A DNA stretch of 64,000 nt from assembly GCA_028095005.1 (NCBI GenBank), contig CM051460.1, forward strand, positions 112,193,039-112,257,038, written 5' to 3'. The translations under genes and the position numbers were made by a program. Each line of letters begins with the position of its first letter. Within the stretch, counting starts at the first letter, position 1. The notes beneath the pieces were generated by a model. That model did not search any database. It saw nothing but the letters and a program-made list of their open reading frames with translations, and had not been told where the DNA came from. Origin of the DNA: Rhynchospora pubera (lineage: Eukaryota > Streptophyta > Magnoliopsida > Poales > Cyperaceae). Positions 24,000 through 34,850 of the stretch are shown one piece after another.

Positions 24000-26900
24000 C
24001 GGGCAATCGAGATCGCGTACGGAGGAAGCTGGGATGCGCTGTATTGTCCGGCACGTGGGATGGACGCGTAAAGTCTCTCTCTCACACAGTCCACGTTCCT
24101 CTTTCATTCATTTCCCAATCCTTTTTTTTCTCCGTCTCTCCTAGCACAGCTCCCAATGAAAGAGAAATAGTTGTTTGCTTTTCCTTCTCCGATCATGGCA
24201 GCCTCCGAAATCAGCTCGCAACACAAGTGCCATAGATGAGTAGATCGGTCCATCCTCTTTCATTTGAGTACCACTTCTCTGCCATGGATAAGTGGTCGAT
24301 TTTTTTGTCTAATTTCTCTTTCTTAATTCTTTTTTGTAGCTTTCTAGGTTGCAGATCTGAGGCTCATGTGGGGTACTGCGGCCCAGTTTTTGTAGGATTA
24401 TTCAATCTAATGTTTTAATTCTTACAAATTAATTTCTTTTCTTTTTAATTTTCCAGTGATTTCACTTTTCCACTCTTTTTTCGCTCATGTGTCTTTGGTA
24501 TGCCTCTTTTCTAGGTTGCTTAAGTTTAAAATTTGGAACTTTTGTCTTTCAGCTCCTCTCTTCAGAGTCTCCTATCTGGAGTGCTGCCTTCTTTAGGCAT
24601 GGTGAGTACTCTTTTTTTGTATCTTTGTCTACTATTATTCCTACTTCAGATAAAAATATACAAAAATAAAGAACATCTCACAAACAATTTGTTAGTTCTC
24701 TTTGCTTTGGTCCAGCAATAGTTTTTTCCCCTCATCCCTTTTTGCTACTTTTTTCCTCTTCATTTCGTTCTACTGCAATGCACTAGATTTGATTTAATTT
24801 GTTAATACAATTTTATTGGAGAGGAGACGCTTGGTTTCAAGAAAATTATCTCAGAAAGAGGACGAAATGTATCGACAGATTAGCTGACAAAAAGAGTTGT
24901 ATTAAGAGTAGGTTTGATTTAAAGGCTGAAAAAGTTGTATGATCAAACACTTCTTTTGTTAATACATTCAATTGTATTGACAGATTAAACCAAACCTATT
25001 TCATTCTTTTTTGCTTCTGTTTCTTTATTGTTTCAGCCTTATTGTGTCTGTACTTTCTACATTGCAAGTTCCTGTGGTGCTTTCAGTTGGATTTCTGGTG
25101 TGGCTTTTTCGTGCTGCTATCTACACTGATCATCATGTTCTCACTTTAGTTCATTTCTGTTTCGATAAGTTTTTTTCCGCTTTTATTATCAGTGTTTGTT
25201 GCTCTTCATTCGCCGATGAGGGATAAAATATAGTGTGCCAATAGGTGCTGTCAATTTACTTTTGCTCTAAATACTTTGTTGCCCGGTTCACCAGTGAGGA
25301 ATAACATATAATCTACTGATATATGCTGTCGATTTGCTTCTTCTTTTATTACTTTGTTGGTTTGCATGTTTGGCTGGATTCATTTGTTTAGTTCAAAACA
25401 ATATTTCTTTAATTGATGATATAGGTTGCTATTTCTGATGTTTCTTTTGACGCTAATTGTGGTTGATTTTCTTTTTCCTTGCTTAGGTTTTTGCTGGTAG
25501 TTGCAACTAAAGAAATCAGTCGAGTTTTGCAAATAAGGATCTGGTAAGCTCTTTGCTCTCTTTCGATAGTCATTATGTTGGGTTTTGCTTTAACTTTTGC
25601 AATGCTTATTGTCATAGCAATTAGTTTTGACAATTAGTTGTGAATTTCTGCACAATTAGTTGTCCATTCAACTGTGTCAAGTTAGAAAGAAAAAAGTAAT
25701 GCAGCAAATTCAAATAACGTTCTATTGTCAGGTTGTGACAACAATATTTCATCAGTAAATCTGTACATACTGCACTAAAATTACATTTTGCTTTACTAAA
25801 TTTGTGACTGATTTTTATCGATATTTCTAAATCCTCTATTAGTTTTGACATTTGGAAACTGCATAACAATTACCATTCTATCAAAATGGAAATCGGTGAG
25901 CTATATTATCTTTAATTTTGTCTCAATTGTATTGATTTTTCTACTTTTTTGTACCTTTGTTAGTATAATCAGGTACTATTATTTATAAATCATTTTTTGT
26001 GCTTACCTTATGCTCAATATGCTGGGTCTTCAATGCAAACTAGAATTGTTTCAAAAAAAAAAAAGAAATACTTTGCTTTATCACCATTTGACTCCATTTG
26101 GTACTATGTTCCTTCTAAGAGCTAGAACAATAGAAAAAAAGGGAATTGCAGAAGTCTAAACTCTGATATGTATTTTCCTTCAAATGTAATTTGATTGTGT
26201 GTTTGTATTTCTCCTACTTTAGTTCGCATTAGTTTTTTAGGTACCGCAAAGAAGGGCTTAAACTCTAATCGCCAATTATATAGTTTGCTAAAATGACTTT
26301 AATTCGTTCCTCTTTCATGTGAGAATACCTTCTTATTCTTTTCTTTTTTTTCTTTCATACATGTTAGCAGAGATGGATGAGTTTGAACAAAAAAGGATCA
26401 TTGTCTAGCTTTGTGTTTCGAGGAAAATGGGAGGATGGATTTGAACACATCCAATAAAATAAGGTTCAAGTATATTTTTCTTTTTTCAATAAATTAGAAC
26501 TTGCAATTACATGATCCTGAACTTCTGTTCCTTAAACATATAATCTTATTCCTATATATTTTCAGGTGGAATAGTTTTGCTTGGTTCTAGACAAGGCAAC
26601 AGACAATAGATGCTGGCCAGAGGATGTATGAATCAGTATTGACTTAAAAATATGCAATTTAAGTACATGCTCATCATTTTTCTAATTATTTGTTTATGTT
26701 CTGTTATACCTTTATTTCTTTTATTTTTCAAAATTTTGCATGTTTCTGCTTCTATTAACCTTTCGTAGACCATCTCGAATTTGAGAATATGTTTTGATTT
26801 GATGTCTCTATGGTTTCTTTTCAGCTTGAAGCACTAAAAGTGGAGCCTGTGCTGGCTTGCCACCTCTTTCATGAGTGTTCTTCAAAATTTGTTGATTTGT

Positions 26901-28437
26901 GGTTGGTATCTTTTATCTCTTCTTCAAATTTTATCGTAATTTTTGTGTATTCATGAATGCATTAGCAGATTCATGATAGATATGAAAGTATGGAATCAGC
27001 CTTTCTATTTGTGAAAAATTTAGTTGTGTTTCTATACTCTTTGTGATTTATATTCATTTACTCTTTCTGATTTATATTCATTTCTATACTCTGCGTATTT
27101 CTTTATTATTATAGTTTTACTTGGTTCTGGGTGCTAGAAGTATACGACCTTCAAATGTGTATAAAAAGAAGGATGCAACTGATAAGGAATTCCTTTTAGC
27201 CTGTTAAGAAATCTGAATAGTTGATGCAAAGGTCCTCTTTGATATTTCTTCATTATTGTAGTTTTACTTGATTTTGAATGTTCTTTATCTGGATTTCTTA
27301 TCATCAAAGTGAGAAATATAAAACCTTTATAAGGTGCATGAATAAAAGGATGCATCTAATAAGAAATCGCTTTAGCCTTTTAAGAATCCAAATAGGTGAT
27401 GCTAACGTCCTCTTTGATATGATTTTTGTGCATGCAAACCATATTTATAGAGAGCATACACAACTTGAGGATTTAGTTAGAGCTTGCTAATACCATCGAA
27501 CAAAATGGTATGTCATCGACTCATTGGATATCCTTCTTTTTTCATTTTTCTTGATTTCTATTGATCAATTTCAACTAAGTATATCTCAATTTATCAAAAT
27601 AAATAAAGACTTCATAAACAAAATATCAAAATAGGTTCTGTTTTGTTTTAATGAACGTAATAGATGTCTTGAGAATATATTTAAGAGTTAAGACTGCTGA
27701 CTTTTGATATATCTTCTTTCCAGTTTAAAAAGCTGATGTACGTTATATTCTCATGGAACTCTGATGGTGTCTGTTTTTGCTGTAAGTACAGCACAGCAAA
27801 TAAAGGTATTTCTTCCCTATATGAAGTAATTTCGGAAACAGAAAAATACCAACAGAGGTACCAGTACAGTAGCTCAAATTCACATTTCTTACGAAAAAAA
27901 ATTCCAGGTGCATCATATTACAGATCACCCAAGAAACACGTGTATTTAAACATCTCGGGTTCACTTTTCCTTTTCTTTTTCAGTTTCAATAGTGAATTGT
28001 ACTGCTTTTTTGTGACTATGTAAGATATTTTGGGTATAATATATTCTGTTGATAGAATCTCCAAAAAAAAAAAATGTAAAATAGCTAAGCATAAATAATG
28101 TATGCACATATTTGGGCATCTATATTTTGATCTTTTAATCTACCCAACTTGCAATTTTGAAAATATATACATATTCCGCATCCTATGCTACAACATACTA
28201 TTTTATTTTCTTTTTTCTTTTTTTCCCCTACAAAAACGGTCTAATAATTTAATCAATCATTATACCAAACTATAATAGCATCATCAATATAAGAACTATA
28301 ATATAATTATAATATCAATAAATTCTCTTGATATTCACAACGCACAATACTTATTTATAATACAAAAAAATATATTAACAATCTATAAATAATTGATTAA
28401 AAAAAAATAGATCACGCAACGCGTGAGACCACGCTAG
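24000..28437. mobile_element. Helitron (3' end defined; 5' end not located)
   Basis: The 3' end has the classic form: hairpin CACGC-AAC-GCGTG at 28413-28425, 9-12 bp spacer, then CTAG at 28434-28437 followed by T. It lies inside the LTR above, and the DNA from about 23.9 kb to here has a different texture: leader-like CT-rich sequence (23.9-24.2 kb) and many intron-like T-rich stretches. No Rep/helicase is recognised, so it is non-autonomous, possibly with captured gene pieces. The left boundary is a guess; a TC start was not identified. Confidence 0.6.
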
Positions 28438-28873
28438 TCACTCAGTGGTCTCGTCACTCATTAAGCGGTTATGTAGTTCATATTCTTTCTTATAAATCCA
28501 AACCAAGTAACATATATGTGCACTACTCTTTCGAAAAGTAAATTCAAATTTTATTTTGAAAAACCGATTTATATTGATTAGCATATTTGATTGGAATTTC
28601 GAGTCTACGTCGCAGTCGAGATAGTCGGTTTGATCTGTCTGTTGAACTCTGAAATACTCAATCAGGTAATCGGACTTCTCCATATTTAATTTCGTATTGA
28701 TTGATTTATCTGATTATTGTTTGATTTTTATTGAATCTATGTAACCGGACTTCTCTATATTTAATTTCGTATTGATCTATTGATTGATTTAATATTATCG
28801 TTTTGATTTTGATTGGATTTATTTATTGCAATCGTAATGGATATATTTTATTATCTGAATTGTGCTTTCAATC

Positions 28874-28955
28874 GTTGGTAACCCTCGTAGAAGGTGATTC
28901 GCGGTGTGATAGTAAACTATTGGTAACCCTCAAAGAAGGTGATTCGCAGTATTTA
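28874..28955. repeat. Tandem duplication inside the LTR
   Basis: TTGGTAACCCTC followed by AGAAGGTGATTCGC occurs twice, about 50 bp apart (28874 and 28920). Confidence 0.7.
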
Positions 28956-29190
28956 ATTAATGATTGCATTAGATAATATTAAGTAGATTAATATGGTATT
29001 ATTGTATTTGTTATATAGTAATTAAGTATAGAGAAATTACGCCGTTCAATAACCGGTTACTGAGGTTTGTACCTGATTTTGTTTATTTTTATGTTGCGAC
29101 ATAAATTGACAGGTCGTCGGATGGTTGCAGAAGTTATCCTTCCTTGCTCGCGTTACGCGACCCATCGGTGGCACGGTGCGGGGTGTGACG

Positions 29191-29699
29191 AAAATCTTTT
29201 GAGGAAAAGTCAGTAATGATGTGTAAAGCTGAAATATTTGTATTGCATTATGATTATAGAGGAGTGATTGTCTGATTTAATGTAGTAATGTTTCTGGTAT
29301 AAATAGTAAGTTATGAGTATGAATTGGAATGGTTTACATAGTTCCTTGTTTGAAAAATAGGTAATAAAAACATTTGATCAAACTTTGTTATAAAATGTTA
29401 CTTTTCTATTATACAAAGGGAGTTTCTGATAGGAAGTGGGATGAGAAGGGTTGAATTAAGGTGTCGCTTACTATTACTAAGGTGTCGCACAAAAATTGTC
29501 ATTAGAACTTTCTTTCTTAGGACAGTGCATGTTTTAATCGGAATAATATCAATTAAATTAAAATTAGAATGTAAATTATGTAATTTTATTTACATCGGTA
29601 GAGTTGGTAGATAATGCATTCATGATTAAACCTTTTTTTGTTGACAATGTAAGTGGACTCACTTAAGTCTTTACTATTACTTACATCACAAACACATAC
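29191..29699. other. Between two LTR-like blocks, no gene seen
   Basis: AT-rich; begins with the right copy of the AAAAT duplication and continues the pre-insertion sequence. Confidence 0.4.
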
Positions 29700-32600
29700 T
29701 GTGATATCCAGTAATTTTGGAGTAAGAAATTAATATTAAAATAATGTCACTTTATCTAATGAGTATTATCAGGTAATGAGCAAATTTCATTAAGATATCC
29801 AGTAAAGTAGGTTTAAGATATTCTAATTAGCTAACAAAAATATTAAATTATGATAAATAAAATTTTGCAGTGTTTAATTACCAAGATTTGAAGAAATTTA
29901 ATTTTATAAATTAACTAAATTAAGTTTCAATTAATTTGGGCCGTCCGATTGTTCGAAGTAAATCCTGAATTTTGTGAACCGCTAGATTAGGGAACTGGAC
30001 CCCAAACGGCCAAACCCTCTCTTCATTTTTCCCTAATCCTCTGGATGGTTGTATTCAACCATCCAGTGGACGTCTTTCGATCCGAGCCGTCCGATTTAAT
30101 CTCAACGGTTAGATCTTTTCGGGCCTATCAATCCAGGTATCATGCACGGGGCATCTATAGCCATTGAGATTAAATCAGACGGCTGAGATCGAAAACCATC
30201 CATGGATGGCCATCCAGAGGATGCAGTTCCCCGACCCATCACCTCCTCCGTTCCCATCTTCTTCTTCGATCTTATCCGTCTCCTCGCTTTCCGATTGGTT
30301 TGAGGCTTTGAGCATAGCTATAATAAATCATTCTCCGTTTGATCGGGATCGTACGGATAACTCTTTAACTATTCTGAGCAAGCCCTCGAAGCTGCTCTCT
30401 CTCTTGTGCCGAACTGATCAATGGGTCCCACTCGATTAAAAGGGCCACCTCACCTGCCACGTTGGTTGTTCTTATCGCTTGCTTCACTTCTCGCCAATCA
30501 GCACTACTCATCTCGCCTATAAATTCCCTTCCTCATCTCTCGCTTCCCCTTTGGTACTCATCAGAATAGCCCTCTTGTCCTTCTATACGAGAGTTGTTTT
30601 GGTGAGAGGCGAAGTGAATGGTGGCTGGAAGCAGGACATGGTGATCGTGGTAGCTTTGAGATATCTAATTCTTGGTGCTCTTCCTTCTTAACCATTCACG
30701 GTATCTTGTTTACCGATGTCTTCTTGATTTTAATATCGGTTTGGAAATTTATGATAGAGTTGTTGTTGGGTTGTGAGTATTTACCATCCTGTAACCATAC
30801 CAGTTAATATTACCCTTTATCTTACTGGTATAACTAAGATTCCTTTGAGAAGGTTTCGTTTTGCTAAATTTCCCATCTTGATTTGTTCTCAGATTAATAC
30901 TCTTCTCTATTGGATTTAAACCCAGCCTAATAACTGAACCTATTCCGTTAACTTAAATCCTCCCTTGTTGAATTAGGTTCTCTTGGATTTAAGTATGAAA
31001 CCCACTATCTCTTAGCCCTTACAAATTTAAGTTAAACTAAGTATACGTATGCTGGCCTAAGTAATCAAATAAACCAGATTTTTCATAATGAACTTGTATA
31101 AAGTTAGATTTACATTAAGCATCATTCGTATGCTATATTTAAATCATGAGGTATATAACTTGTATTTATTTACTGATATGGCTAAGACCAGTAAAATATT
31201 CATAAGAGCACATGAAAGTTAAATGAAAAAATATTATTAACTAAGACGGTGTCTTGAAGATGATTAAATATTTGTTAAATTGAAATCTAAATCAATCACC
31301 TTGGACAATGTTAAGTTGACGTATGATCCTAAATAAGTGTTTCAAAATTAAATTGACATTTAAGACGATTTCTTTTTAGTTAGTATATTACTTTAATTTA
31401 ACTTGGGGATTTTTTCATAACAGAACCATATAATTGAACTATTAAGATAGTAGCAAAAACAGTTTCTTCATACCAAAGTTCAAAGTAAAACTATGGAGAA
31501 TGTTTCCTAAAATATTGACAAAAACTAATAAGTATTGAAGTTATAATTTTATAGAAGTTCTAAGAGAAATCATTAATTAAATAACCAACAAAGTTACTAA
31601 ATGTTTATGTAGTAGTATTTGTTTACGAGTATAAAATAAATTAACTCATTATATAAAATAATAGTAAAATAGTAAAATAGAATTACAAGAAAGATTAAGA
31701 TTAACAACTAAGTCCTTCCTAAAAACATATCACTCAAAAAGCCAGTAGGTCTGGTTCAACCCCACCGGTAACCTATAACCAAAACCAGACAAACGTAGAT
31801 AGATGCTAGAATAGAACTTGACGTCTTAATCCGATCGTCAGGTCATCGGCTATAGCAACTCAGAACTATTCTGAGAACAAGACAATGATTGGAGATGATG
31901 ACTCTATCGGCGTCTTGGAGATTAACTTCTCATGACTTGTCAATTTCAGGTGTGGATGCCTTTTGAGATTTTGTTATTCTTTTGATAGGAACTAGCAAAT
32001 TTGATTATGAAATATAAAAGTGATTTGGAATAACAGAAAATGGATGATAAAAGTAAAACAGAATGAGACCGAGTAGTTAAGTTGTTTTACCTGGGGTTTC
32101 CATTATCGGGAGGTTGCACCCCAGCTAATGCCGGTGGCCTCCTTATGATAGCGATCACGGGCAATGCATACTGATCTACTCTGCTATTCAGCCATTAGGC
32201 GGTTTAGCGGTCATTTGGTATATATATTTCTTTTGTTTGGACTGGCTGGAACCATTAGGTGTGTGGAAGCGGACTACCCCACGGAACTCCGCGGTAGTAA
32301 CCCAGTACTGGTGTATACTAGCCCCCACTTAGTGCACGGTGGAGGGCAGGAGCAATTAGGGTCGAGTGTCTATACACTAGGTATACACTCGTGGGTAGGA
32401 TCGAATAAGCACAGGTACAGTCAGAAAAGCACAATCTATTAAGGTGGACTTGGCGTGGGATTATTTTCCCAGGTCTAAGTAAGGACTGAGACATGCAAGG
32501 TGGATTTGGCACGGGAATTATTCCCGCAGGGTTGGAGTTATGTAACGTGGATACTCTCGTATTATATTATATGTTAGTCCTTAAGAAAACACACCGAATC

Positions 32601-32998
32601 ACATTCATCTCTTTTCTTGAATAAAAACAATGAAAAGTCTTCCAGACAGGATTGACATTAATTTATAAATTAAGTTCTAATCTTTTGAATAATTAAATCC
32701 CAAAATGACTTGATTATATTACCACACTGAGTATTCACGTACTCATCCCACAAATTAATTTATGGAGACAGGTTCATGCTTGGCTGATGACAAAGACCTG
32801 ACTTTAGAGACCACAAGCCGTTGCTGGTTGATGCCACGCTTCCGTGTTAAAGATAAACATGGTATTATTTTCGTGGTTTTATTTTTGTGATTTATTTGCT
32901 CATGAGACACTGTTATATAGCCTTTCGTGTATACAACATACTGTATGCACGTGGCGGGGTTGTCCTTCCCGAATTACGGCTTGGTTCGGGGTGTGACA
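29700..32998. mobile_element. Probable second solo LTR, Tekay/Del-like (3.3 kb)
   Basis: Starts TGTGATATCCAG and ends TTCGGGGTGTGACA, with CATAC before and CTTAC after (4 of 5 bases match). Inside are a promoter-like GCCTATAAATTCCC at 30519-30532 and a tandem pair GGTGGAYTTGGC at about 32442 and 32500. No internal domain is next to it. Boundaries depend on an imperfect duplication. Confidence 0.45.
30040..30225. repeat. Inverted repeat (hairpin) inside the LTR-like block
   Basis: Left arm phrases ATCCTCTGGATGG, TTTCGATC..AGCCGTCYGATT and TTTAATCTCAA recur inverted on the right (TTGAGATTAAAT, GGCCATCCAGAGGAT). The arms, about 75 bp, are imperfect. Confidence 0.65.
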
Positions 32999-33666
32999 CT
33001 TACGATGACATTATTTGCGTAATAAAGAAGGGTTGAATTAAAATTCAGTATTGCAAAAGAAAATTACAATCATAATAACAACATGTAAAAGATCTCATAT
33101 TTATTAATTCTCTCTCTTATAAGATGGATTAGCTATCCTAAACTAATAAAAAGAAAGATTTTTGAGATGAAAGATTAAATGAAAAAATAGTTAATTCAAA
33201 TAGTGCGTATGTAATTAATATGTGCTGATCTAAAACCTTATTTAATTGATGTTAAACTTACACAGTTACACAATTTAAAATTCGGCTGCTTTTTTTTTAA
33301 ATTGTAGTACAGTGGTATCCCGCATGAAGGAGACCCGAGTCCGATCCCAGCCACAGCCTCAATTTTGATTGAAAGCAAAACCTTGGTCAAAACTTGAGTC
33401 TACAGATCTAATCGTTTGTGGTGCGGCTTGAGGTCGAATCCACAGGACCAAATTTTAGCAACCCCCCAATAAAATCGATATACCTCTTCAGTAATTTTGT
33501 TTGCTGTTTTGTACTTGTTAATCCAATGGAGAGCATTGTTCTATTATTTTTTCTTACTAGACCTAAGTCAGTATATAATTTATAAGACTATTTACAAGAA
33601 AAACAGGGAAAAAAAACTAAAATAAAGAAATACTGGAACAGATAAAACACAAACATGAACATTTGA
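32999..33666. other. Gap before the CACTA element; possible tRNA-like SINE head
   Basis: At 33304-33350 TAGTACAGTGGTATCCCGC and GAGTCCGATCCC look like A and B boxes of a tRNA-derived sequence. No cloverleaf or tail was confirmed. The rest is AT-rich without genes. Confidence 0.3.
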
Positions 33667-33683
33667 CACTACCACAAAAACAG

Positions 33684-33957
33684 GCTTTTGTAACGGGACG
33701 TCAGTAACGTTTTATTAAAACCCGTTACATAACCTGCCAAAAATACGTTTCTGAAAAAAATGAATCTAATCTATAACGTCTTTTATAAAAAAAGCGTTAC
33801 AGATTTTCCGTCCGAAAATAGGGACAAATATAAAAATCCTCTGTAACGTTTTTTATATAAAACACGTTACAGATCTGTAACGTGTTTTATATAAAAAACG
33901 TTACAGATTATATTTTTTTTCTTTTGTAACGTCCTTTTTAAAAAGAATATTACAGAT
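33684..33957. repeat. 5' subterminal repeats of the CACTA element
   Basis: About nine copies of TGTAACG or CGTTACA, often as inverted pairs such as CTGTAACGTTTTTTATA / ATAAAACACGTTACAG. In En/Spm such repeats bind the element's own regulatory protein; here that role is by analogy. Confidence 0.85.
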
Positions 33958-34332
33958 TTTTCTGATATTTGTTAGGGTTTTCCTTTCTCCTCTCTCCTCC
34001 ATTATTTCTCATCAATTCAGCCGCAACCACCAAAGAAAAACCGACATTTTTTTCTCTTATTTCCATACTTATTTTTTCCACTCAAAAAAATAGCTAAAAA
34101 ATTAAAAAAATTCGAAAAAATTAATAATTAGAAAGAAAAAGAGAAGGAGAGCAGTTTTAAGGTAAAAAAAATTTATTTTGAGCAATATATCATATTTTGA
34201 GGAAAATTCCGATTTTTGTTTTGATTTTTTGGTTAAATTAAGGTTTAGTTGGTTTTTTGGACTTGATTTCAGGTGTCATTCGAGAGGAGAATAATTACAT
34301 CGGAAGAGGGGAAGAATTACATCCAATTGAAG

Positions 34333-34850
34333 GTATATTTTCATAAACTTTTCTATTTTTTCTTTTGTTGTCAAATTATATGCATGCATTAATAATTTGC
34401 ATATGCATTTAATTAAAATGGTATTGTCATATAGGACCAAAATACCGGAACAAATACCGAATTTAGGTCGTTGCCCGTCCGAGATTAATCCATTAGGGAT
34501 TAATCTCGGATAGTACTCCCGGTCGGGAGTACTGCTCTTTGGATACGATCTGTCTCATTTAGGACAGCGAGTTGTACGTTAGATGCAATCTGTTGTTTGA
34601 GAAAAATTCGATGGTATTTTCCTTTATGTTCCCACGGATGTGTCCTCACGAGCAATCGTGTGTTGGTGCATTCAGGGAACATAAGGGGAAATGCTGCCGA
34701 ATTTTTCTCAGACAACAGATTGCATCTAGCGTACGCTCGCTAATGAGACAGAGTATCCAAAGAGTGGGCTAGGATGGTGACCAGCCCGAAAACATAATGT
34801 GACAAAATTGGCCCATACCCTGACATTTTGCATATATTTTTCTTATTCAG
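34333..34850 (+). other. 5' UTR intron of the transposase gene with stacked inverted repeats
   Basis: Donor GAAG|GTATAT at 34332/34333 and acceptor TTATTCAG directly before the ATG at 34851. Inside are three successive palindromes: CCGAGATTAATCC / GGGATTAATCTCGG (about 34478-34509), TACTCCCGGTCGGGAGTA (34515-34532), and a ~110-bp arm pair spanning about 34534-34765 (left GCAATCTGTTGTTTGAGAAA, right its near complement). An earlier leader intron (AAG|GTAAAA ... TTTCAG|GTG near 34274) precedes it. Confidence 0.65.

Larger units (their letters stand above)
23243..29190. mobile_element. Solo LTR (Ty3/Tekay-like), interrupted by a hAT and a Helitron
   Basis: Left end TGTAACACACCCCC and right end GGGGTGTGACG are inverted; AAAAT flanks both sides (23238-23242 and 29191-29195). 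Removing the hAT (23298-23614) and the Helitron (about 24-28.4 kb) would leave an LTR of roughly 1.2-1.5 kb. The right end has CG instead of the expected CA. Ty3 chromovirus assignment rests on the TGTAACAC..GGTGTGAC ends and is inference. No internal coding region remains. Confidence 0.6.

Noticed and set aside
30164..30691. Two overlapping open frames near 30.2-30.7 kb
   Set aside because: They fall in the LTR-like block around its TATA-like site and show no recognisable domain.
32164..32442. 92-codon open frame
   Set aside because: Inside the same LTR-like block; tandem repeats explain the lack of stops.
33304..33350. tRNA gene
   Set aside because: A/B-box-like strings only; no acceptor stem or anticodon arm can be drawn.
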